From the NCBI RefSeq assembly GCF_947495995.1, contig NZ_CANMAX010000010.1, forward strand, positions 1 to 64,000: a stretch of 64,000 bases of DNA. The letters are read 5' to 3'. Each line of letters begins with the position of its first letter. Position 1 is the stretch's first letter. The DNA comes from an uncultured Tenacibaculum sp. (lineage in GTDB: Bacteria > Bacteroidota > Bacteroidia > Flavobacteriales > Flavobacteriaceae). A program made the position numbers and the translations under genes. Under the pieces are notes generated by a model. It made no database searches and was not told the DNA's origin. It worked only from the letters and a program-made list of their open reading frames with translations. This document shows, piece by piece, positions 58,231 to 64,000 of this stretch.

Positions 58231-59292
58231 ATGTTTAATTCCTTTGGAAATATATTACGAGTATCTACTTTCGGAGAATCACATGGAGTAGCAATTGGAG
58301 GAGTTATCGATGGTTTTCCGGCTGGAGTAACAATTGATTTTGATGCTGTTCAAAAAGAATTAGATCGTCGTAAACCAGGTCAGTCAAAAATAGTAACACA
58401 ACGTAAAGAGCCAGATACTGTAGAGTTTTTATCTGGAATTTTTGATGGTAAAAGTACAGGTATGCCAATTGGTTTTGTAATTAAAAATACAAACCAAAAA
58501 AGTAAAGACTATAATCATAATACAAATGTGTATAGACCTTCACATGCAGATTATACATACGATAAAAAATACGGAATAAGAGATTATAGAGGTGGAGGTA
58601 GAACTTCTGCTAGAGAAACTGCAAACTGGGTAGTTGCTGGAGCTTTAGCAAAACAATTACTTGCTCATATTTCTATTAACGCATTTACATCTTCTGTAGG
58701 AGATATATTTATTGATAAACCTTATCAGGATTTAGATTTTTCTAAAACTGAATCTAATATTGTTCGTTGTCCAGATGAAAAATCTGCTGAACTAATGATT
58801 GATAAGATTAAAGAAATTAGAAAAGCTGGTGATACAATTGGAGGAACAATTACTTGTGTTGCTCAAAACGTACCGGTTGGTTTAGGAGAGCCAATTTTCC
58901 ATAAACTTCATGCAGAGTTAGGAAAAGCAATGTTGTCTATCAACGCTGTTAAAGGATTTGAGTTTGGGAGTGGTTTCTGCGGAGCAAAAATGCAAGGTTC
59001 TGAACATAATGATATCTTTAATCCAGATGGAACTACACAATCAAATTTATCAGGAGGAATTCAAGGAGGGATTTCAAATGGAATGGATATTTATTTCAGA
59101 GTAGCATTTAAACCTGTCGCTACAATAATGCAAAATCAGCAAACAATTAATTCTGAAGGTGAAGCAACAGAAATACAAGGAAAAGGAAGACACGATCCTT
59201 GTGTTGTGCCAAGAGCGGTACCAGTAGTTGAAGCTTTAACAGCTTTAGTTTTAGCTGATTTTTACCTGATGGATAAAACGAGGAAAATTTAA
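58231..59292 (+). CDS. aroC: Chorismate synthase
   Basis: 353 residues from the ATG at 58231. LRVSTFGESHGVAIGGVIDG, RPSHADYTYDKKYGIRDYRG, GGGRTSARETANWVVAGALA and GKGRHDPCVVPRAVPVVEAL are the chorismate synthase signatures, including the FMN and phosphate contacts. It makes chorismate from EPSP in the shikimate pathway. The frame is open to 58174, but the predicted promoter lies within that extension, so the inner ATG is chosen. Confidence 0.97.
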   Translation: MFNSFGNILRVSTFGESHGVAIGGVIDGFPAGVTIDFDAVQKELDRRKPGQSKIVTQRKEPDTVEFLSGIFDGKSTGMPIGFVIKNTNQKSKDYNHNTNVYRPSHADYTYDKKYGIRDYRGGGRTSARETANWVVAGALAKQLLAHISINAFTSSVGDIFIDKPYQDLDFSKTESNIVRCPDEKSAELMIDKIKEIRKAGDTIGGTITCVAQNVPVGLGEPIFHKLHAELGKAMLSINAVKGFEFGSGFCGAKMQGSEHNDIFNPDGTTQSNLSGGIQGGISNGMDIYFRVAFKPVATIMQNQQTINSEGEATEIQGKGRHDPCVVPRAVPVVEALTALVLADFYLMDKTRKI

Positions 59293-59310
59293 TAATAAAC
59301 GAGAGATAAA

Positions 59311-60387
59311 ATGAGAAGAGGTATTTTTTTAATACTGTTAACAACAGTAATGAATGTTGTAGCGCAAAAAAATATTAAGGGTAAATTAGAGGAGTTAAAA
59401 GAATTAAAGTCAAGAGCTTTAGTCGTTGCTATTTTTGAAGAAGATAAAGATTATACTGAAAGACTAGCGAAAAAAATATCAAAAGCAAAAAAAGAAAAAA
59501 AGAAAGAAAAATTACAAAGAGAGTTAAGTGGGTATGTAAATCATATCAATTATTTTAATAAAACAATTAAAGAGGTTATTCCAGAATATTGGAAGTTGAA
59601 TTCAATTGAGGATGTTAAATATCTTACAGGTAAAGAAATTGAAGAATTAAGAAAAGAGAAAAATACTGATTACGCGATCTTAGATTTAAGAGAAGATGAA
59701 GTAGTTACTACAGATGCTTTTGGGAGATTTTTTGACTTGAATGTTAATGCAGTTACTTATGGTTTTTCTGAAAAAAAGAGAAGAAAATCTGTTTACAATA
59801 ATTATTTTATAAATACTAATTATAATCTTCCAGAGAAATATAAAGATCAGCAAGAAGAGTATGTAGAAGCGCTAAAGAGAGAGAAAGAAGGTAAAGAGAA
59901 AATTTTAAGTAAAGAGAATATAGTTTGTACGCTTACTTTAATACAGAACCATATTAATAAAGCTATAGAATTAAACAAGAAAATTTCTTTTGAAGATTTT
60001 GCTCTAGAACAAGTACAAAATAACTGTTCGGAGTTAAAAGGAAAAAAAGTATTGTTTCAATCAGCAATAGTACACGGTAAAATACTAGATCAATTAAAGG
60101 ATTTTTATAGTTTAGGAGAAATAGAACTTGTCTCTTCAGAAAGAATTACTGAAGCTTTGAATAATAATGAAGATGTTATTATAGGTTTTCCAATTATAAA
60201 AAGATTAGTAAAAATGAAAGGTAGTTTTGGAGCAGTAGGATCTGTAACGGTTAGACCTATGGATAATAAGGCTTTAATGAATGCTAAAACTAAAAAGTTT
60301 GTTGGTTTGGTAAAACATTCTGGACTATTAGCTTTTAGGGATTTTAGAAAAAAAGATTTTCAAAAGCTAAATAAACAATGTGAATAA
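59311..60387 (+). CDS. Secreted lysine-rich protein of unknown function
   Basis: 358 residues with a signal peptide ending at VVAQ. An N-terminal charged helical region (LAKKISKAKKEKKKEKLQRE) is followed by a globular part with TDYAILDLREDEVVTTDAFG and, near the end, GSFGAVGSVTVRPMDNKAL. I recognise no family. It starts 18 nt after aroC and may be cotranscribed, though no functional link is visible. A strong terminator follows. Confidence 0.65.
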   Translation: MRRGIFLILLTTVMNVVAQKNIKGKLEELKELKSRALVVAIFEEDKDYTERLAKKISKAKKEKKKEKLQRELSGYVNHINYFNKTIKEVIPEYWKLNSIEDVKYLTGKEIEELRKEKNTDYAILDLREDEVVTTDAFGRFFDLNVNAVTYGFSEKKRRKSVYNNYFINTNYNLPEKYKDQQEEYVEALKREKEGKEKILSKENIVCTLTLIQNHINKAIELNKKISFEDFALEQVQNNCSELKGKKVLFQSAIVHGKILDQLKDFYSLGEIELVSSERITEALNNNEDVIIGFPIIKRLVKMKGSFGAVGSVTVRPMDNKALMNAKTKKFVGLVKHSGLLAFRDFRKKDFQKLNKQCE

Positions 60388-60416
60388 GAGTATTATTTAC
60401 ATTGCCTTTTTAAAAA

Positions 60417-60455
60417 AGAAATCTCAATACGTTTAAACGTATTGAGATTTTTTTA
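60417..60455. terminator. Bidirectional terminator
   Basis: AAATCTCAATACG pairs with CGTATTGAGATTT around a central TTTAAA, with A and T runs on the two sides. It separates the plus-strand secreted protein from the minus-strand LytTR gene. Confidence 0.92.
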
Positions 60456-60458
60456 CCA

Positions 60459-61178
60459 TTAATTTTTTAATTGTTGTAAGAACGAAATAGTATTTTCTTT
60501 ATAACTAATTCCGATAGGAATTTCTACAGCATTTACTTCAATATCATGAGAAGTAAATGCTGTTATTTTTTTAGTATTTATTAAATATGAACGATGAACT
60601 CTTAAGAACGATTTGGTGTCTAGTTTTTTTTCAATCTCACTTATGCGATGTTTCGCCACAATACGTTTGTCATCTTCTAAATGAAAACGCACATAATCTT
60701 TTAAGCTTTCGATATAAATAATTTGTTCAGTAAAAACTTTATGATGTTTATTTCCTGATTTGATAATCAAAAAATCATCCTCTTCATTATTTACATGTAA
60801 AGTTGTTTCATGATTAGTGGAAGTTTGATAACGTGTAAATTTTTCTACAGCTTTAAAAAAACGTTCAAAAGTGATTGGTTTTAATAAATAATCTAAAACT
60901 TCTAAATCGTAACTCTCAATAGCATAATCGCGATATGCAGTCGTCAATATTGTTTTTGGTGGATTCTTCAGACTTTTTAAAAAATCAATACCGGTTAAGT
61001 TCGGCATGTTTATATCTAAAAAAAGTAAATCAACAGCAGTGGTATGTATAATTTCAAAAGCTTTTATAGCGCTATTGCAAGTTGCAACGACTTCTAAAGA
61101 ATCAACTTTAGCAATATGATTTTCTATGAGTTTTATAGCCAAAGGCTCGTCGTCAACAATAACACATTTGTATGGCAT
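60459..61178 (-). CDS. LytTR-family response regulator
   Basis: 239 residues. The receiver has VIVDDEPLAI, phosphoacceptor Asp55 in LLFLDINMPN and DYLLKPITFERF. The C-terminal LytTR DNA-binding domain has IIYIESLKDYVRFHLEDDKR and SFLRVHRSYLINTKKITAF. LytTR proteins bind pairs of short sites about 21-22 bp apart. It is cotranscribed with the sensor kinase gene 17 nt upstream. Confidence 0.94.
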   Translation of the reverse strand: MPYKCVIVDDEPLAIKLIENHIAKVDSLEVVATCNSAIKAFEIIHTTAVDLLFLDINMPNLTGIDFLKSLKNPPKTILTTAYRDYAIESYDLEVLDYLLKPITFERFFKAVEKFTRYQTSTNHETTLHVNNEEDDFLIIKSGNKHHKVFTEQIIYIESLKDYVRFHLEDDKRIVAKHRISEIEKKLDTKSFLRVHRSYLINTKKITAFTSHDIEVNAVEIPIGISYKENTISFLQQLKN

Positions 61179-61195
61179 ATACTTTTCTTTTGCAA

Positions 61196-62290
61196 TTATT
61201 TTTTAATGATTAACGTAACTGTGAATAACGATTTCGATGGTTCGTTGCTAATTTCTAAAGAATATTGCGAACCATAAATTAAAGATAATTGTTTTTTAAT
61301 ATTGATCAATCCCAGTGGTTTTCGTGTTTTAACTTTTTCAGAATTAGTAATGGAATTCGAAATTGTAAAAGTTAGTTGATTTTCTGTACTTTTTAAATCG
61401 ATATGTATTTCTGGAGCTGTACTATTTGATTTTTCTCCGTGTTTAAAAGCATTTTCAACTAACGATAATAAAACTAAAGGAGGAATTGTACTTGAAGCTT
61501 GTAAATCTTTAGTAAACGATATTTCTAAGTCGTCGTTATAACGAAGTTTTTCTAATGTGATATAGTTTTCAATTAGTGAAATTTCATTTTCTAAAGAAAC
61601 TAGTTCATCATCACTTTTAAATAATACAAAATCTAACATTTCAGAAAGTTTTGCAATTGCATTAGATGTGTGTGGCGAGTTTAGTACAGACAATGAATAA
61701 ATATTATTTAAAGTATTAAATAAGAAATGCGGATTTAATTGACCTTTTAGTGTTTTTAATTCTAAGTCGACTTTTTCTTTGTCTATTTCAAGCTGATTCC
61801 TTCTTTTTTCCTCACTTTCAAAGTGATATTTTACAGCAGTAAAAATAAAGCTAATATAAACTAATGAAGGAATGTAATTAGGTATTAGATATCTAGGAGT
61901 TTGTATAATTTCTAAAAGAGATTCCTTGTGAAAAGGAGGTACTCTATATACACCTTCAATGATATGAATATTGTATAACCTATATAAGTTCGCCATAATG
62001 TAAATAATGACGATAAATAAAAGTATACCTAAAACGTATTTTTGTTTTTTAATAAATTTCTCAAAACAGATATATACAACTAAGTAAGAAGTAATAATTG
62101 CTGGGATATCGCTAATAATTGAAGTTAAAGGAATTAATTCTTCATAAATAGGATATTTTTCTCCTCTATGCGATCCTGCAGCTATATCTCTAATTAGGTT
62201 AAAAATTGTAAAAACACTCCAAAATATTAGGTGTTTTACAATTCTATTTGACTTTATATAGTTTGCGATTTTTTCAAAGAAGTCTACCAT
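61196..62290 (-). CDS. LytS-type sensor histidine kinase
   Basis: 364 residues. Four membrane helices span residues about 20-155. The His_kinase domain has the phosphoacceptor His188 in LKGQLNPHFLFNTLNN, and the ATPase domain has LSLVENAFKHGEKSN and a short C-terminal glycine box (KPLGLINIKKQLSLIYG). It pairs with the LytTR regulator that follows. No extracellular sensor domain is obvious. Confidence 0.92.
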   Translation of the reverse strand: MVDFFEKIANYIKSNRIVKHLIFWSVFTIFNLIRDIAAGSHRGEKYPIYEELIPLTSIISDIPAIITSYLVVYICFEKFIKKQKYVLGILLFIVIIYIMANLYRLYNIHIIEGVYRVPPFHKESLLEIIQTPRYLIPNYIPSLVYISFIFTAVKYHFESEEKRRNQLEIDKEKVDLELKTLKGQLNPHFLFNTLNNIYSLSVLNSPHTSNAIAKLSEMLDFVLFKSDDELVSLENEISLIENYITLEKLRYNDDLEISFTKDLQASSTIPPLVLLSLVENAFKHGEKSNSTAPEIHIDLKSTENQLTFTISNSITNSEKVKTRKPLGLINIKKQLSLIYGSQYSLEISNEPSKSLFTVTLIIKK

Positions 62291-62500
62291 ATTTCAAAAA
62301 TACTCAATTGCCTATTTATCCAGTAAAGAATCGATGAATTCGTGCTTTTTACGCCTAAATGCGATTTTTTCTCTCCTGAATTTATGTTTTTGTAGCAAAC
62401 TTTTAAATCGTCGACTTTTCCTTAGAGTCTGTCTATTTTATGATTTATCAGTGTGAAAAGTGATGATTTTTATCTCTCAATTTTAATTATAAAATAAAAA

Positions 62501-64000
62501 ATGAGGATAATTATCTTATGTGCTTTGTTACTTAATATTTGCGTTTTTAGTCAAGTAACAGTAAAAGGAAAAGTAGTAGACAAGAAAACGAAACAGCCGT
62601 TAGAATTCGCAACAATTATTGTTATGAAAGCTGAAACGGAAAAATTTTTAACAGGAACTTCAGCTGATGAGAAAGGAGAATTTTCAGTAGAAGTGAAACC
62701 TGATATATATGATATTAAAGTAGATTTTGTTGGGTTTAAACCAATAACTATAAAATCTAAAAAGATTGAAAAACCTGAAGATTTAGGAGTATTGTTTTTA
62801 GAAGAAAATAGTACGCAATTAGAAGAGGTAGAAATTAGAACAGAACGATCTACAACAGAATATAAATTAGATAAACGAATATTTAATGTTGGAAAAGATT
62901 TAATAGCAAAAGGAGGAAATGCCACAGATATTTTAAATAATGTACCGTCTGTTAATGTTGATTTAGATGGAGCAGTGAGTTTACGCGGAAATGCAAATGT
63001 TCGTATTTTAATTAATGGAAAACCTTCCGTGTTAACTTCTAATAACGGATTGGAACAATTACCAGCTTCTACAATAGAGAGAGTAGAAGTAATTACGAAT
63101 CCGTCTGCTCGTTATGATGCCGAAGGAACAGCTGGAATTTTAAACATCATTTTAAAGAAAAACAAAATAGGAGGTTTTAGTAGTTCTTTACAATTGACAA
63201 CAGGAGAACCTGCGAACCATGGAATAAATTATAATGTAAATTATAAGAAAGAAACATTTAATGTCTTTGCAAATGCGAGATATAGTTTACAAGAGTTTGA
63301 ATATGAAGGATCAATTTTTCGAGAGAATTTCGATGTAAACGGGCCAACGTCATTTTTAGATTTAGAAAGAAATACCTTGTTTAGAAGAAATGTGTTCAAT
63401 TTGTATGTGGGAAGTGATATTTATTTCAATAAACAAAACACAACTACATTTAGCTATTTTCTAAGAAGTAATGTGAGTAGACGTTTTGTAGATTTTAAGT
63501 TTGATTTTTTTGATTCAGATAAGAATTTACAAAACTCAATTTTAAATAGAGAAAACTATAGAGAACCTCAAAATTTTAGTAGAATAGAATTTAATCATGT
63601 GAAAAAGTTTGCTAAAAAAGGGCAGCAACTTACTATCGATGTTCAATACGATTTTTGGGATGATGATGAAAATGAGTTTGTTGAAGAAGATATTAATGGT
63701 AATTCACCAAACATATTACAGAGTAGAGATATAGAAAGTAGTAAAGACCTTTTATTTCAAACTGATTTTAAATTGCCTTTGCAATCAAAAACACATTTAG
63801 AATTAGGAGTTAAAGGTGAAGTAAGAGATATTGATAGTGATTATAAGGTTTGGGATAATGGTGTTTTGATTGACAGTTTAGATAATCTTTTAAAGTATAA
63901 AGAACGAATTTATGCGGCTTATGTTCAATATGGAAATAGAAAAAACAAACTTCAATATTTATTAGGTTTACGAGGAGAATACACAAACACTTCTAGTACT
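62501..64000 (+). CDS. Outer-membrane beta-barrel receptor, 5' part
   Basis: 500 codons to the window end, no stop; the gene continues to the right. A signal peptide (MRIIILCALLLNICVFSQ) is followed by a CarboxypepD-regulatory-like domain (VTVKGKVVDKKTKQPLEFAT), a TonB-type plug (ILNNVPSVNVDLDGAVSLRG, VRILINGKPSVLTSNNGLEQ, IERVEVITNPSARYDAEGTA) and the start of an OMP_b-brl_3-type barrel. The ligand is unknown. It is divergent from the LytS/LytTR pair, with 210 nt between them, and may be their target. Confidence 0.9.
   Translation, partial: MRIIILCALLLNICVFSQVTVKGKVVDKKTKQPLEFATIIVMKAETEKFLTGTSADEKGEFSVEVKPDIYDIKVDFVGFKPITIKSKKIEKPEDLGVLFLEENSTQLEEVEIRTERSTTEYKLDKRIFNVGKDLIAKGGNATDILNNVPSVNVDLDGAVSLRGNANVRILINGKPSVLTSNNGLEQLPASTIERVEVITNPSARYDAEGTAGILNIILKKNKIGGFSSSLQLTTGEPANHGINYNVNYKKETFNVFANARYSLQEFEYEGSIFRENFDVNGPTSFLDLERNTLFRRNVFNLYVGSDIYFNKQNTTTFSYFLRSNVSRRFVDFKFDFFDSDKNLQNSILNRENYREPQNFSRIEFNHVKKFAKKGQQLTIDVQYDFWDDDENEFVEEDINGNSPNILQSRDIESSKDLLFQTDFKLPLQSKTHLELGVKGEVRDIDSDYKVWDNGVLIDSLDNLLKYKERIYAAYVQYGNRKNKLQYLLGLRGEYTNTSST

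Noticed and set aside
62551..62925. Minus-strand 124-codon frame near the right end
   Set aside because: It lies opposite the signal peptide, CarboxypepD-like and plug domains of the partial outer-membrane receptor, which is clearly coding on the plus strand.

Overview
The window comes from a low-GC member of the Bacteroidota, almost certainly a marine Flavobacteriaceae species. Tenacibaculum or a close relative would fit, but the genus cannot be fixed by reading alone. The evidence is the Bacteroidota promoter element (TAnnTTTG, most often TATATTTG) ahead of several genes, the lack of strong Shine-Dalgarno sequences, TonB-dependent receptors with CarboxypepD-regulatory-like domains, PafA-type phosphatase, MoaC/MoaB and ThiF/rhodanese fusions, and a 5S rRNA tail followed by a DUF4294 relic.

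Layout. 1-382: 3' end of a 5S rRNA gene, its terminator and a 5'-truncated DUF4294 gene. 520-1632: a membrane acyltransferase. 1930-9271: the distal spc operon and the alpha operon (rpsH to rplQ, with secY, infA, rpmJ, rpoA), here starting at rpsH behind its own promoter and a foldable leader. 9356-14850: carA, a DUF1330 gene, enolase, citrate synthase and a dimethylargininase-like hydrolase. 14914-15204: a cystatin-like protein on the minus strand. 15370-25069: a TPP-riboswitch-led thiamine operon (thiS, thiC, a TenI/ThiE-like gene, thiD, thiE, thiG, thiH, two hydrolases, thiF-rhodanese) interrupted by dispersed palindromic repeats. 25149-28553: small secreted proteins, ctlX, and a tandem family of three basic secreted proteins that I do not recognise. 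28578-32193: PafA-like phosphatase, an MlaE/MlaF pair, tRNA-Lys and tRNA-Tyr.

32446-34577 (minus): a receiver, H-NOX and PAS histidine kinase operon, a likely nitric-oxide sensing chain. 34796-36232: a DUF389 membrane protein. 36319-40707 (minus): a TPR-like protein, DUF2141, a TonB-dependent receptor and an AraC regulator. 40779-42851: pdxH, sixA-like and ppx/gppA-like genes. 42971-45058: an OmpA-domain protein built from two blocks of 23-residue repeats. 45202-56694: an AraC regulator followed by a di-heme cytochrome, a two-subunit molybdenum hydroxylase, and almost all genes for making, inserting and maturing its cofactor (xdhC, mocA, moeA, TSUP permease, moaD, an unknown lipoprotein, moaE, moaCB, moaA). 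56712-64000: two unknown secreted proteins, tRNA-Ser, aroC, a LytTR two-component pair and the first 1.5 kb of an outer-membrane beta-barrel receptor that runs off the window.

How it works together. The thiamine and molybdopterin clusters both make sulfur-carrier proteins (ThiS, MoaD), but only one E1-like activating enzyme is present (ThiF with rhodanese), so it may serve both. The molybdenum cluster looks like a nearly self-contained module for one periplasmic molybdenum hydroxylase that passes electrons to a c-type cytochrome. The least explained parts are the three-member secreted basic protein family with a 21-bp-spaced operator in front of its second gene, a similar 21-bp-spaced operator ahead of the DUF2141 gene, the structured spacers of the alpha operon, and the palindromes upstream of gltA.
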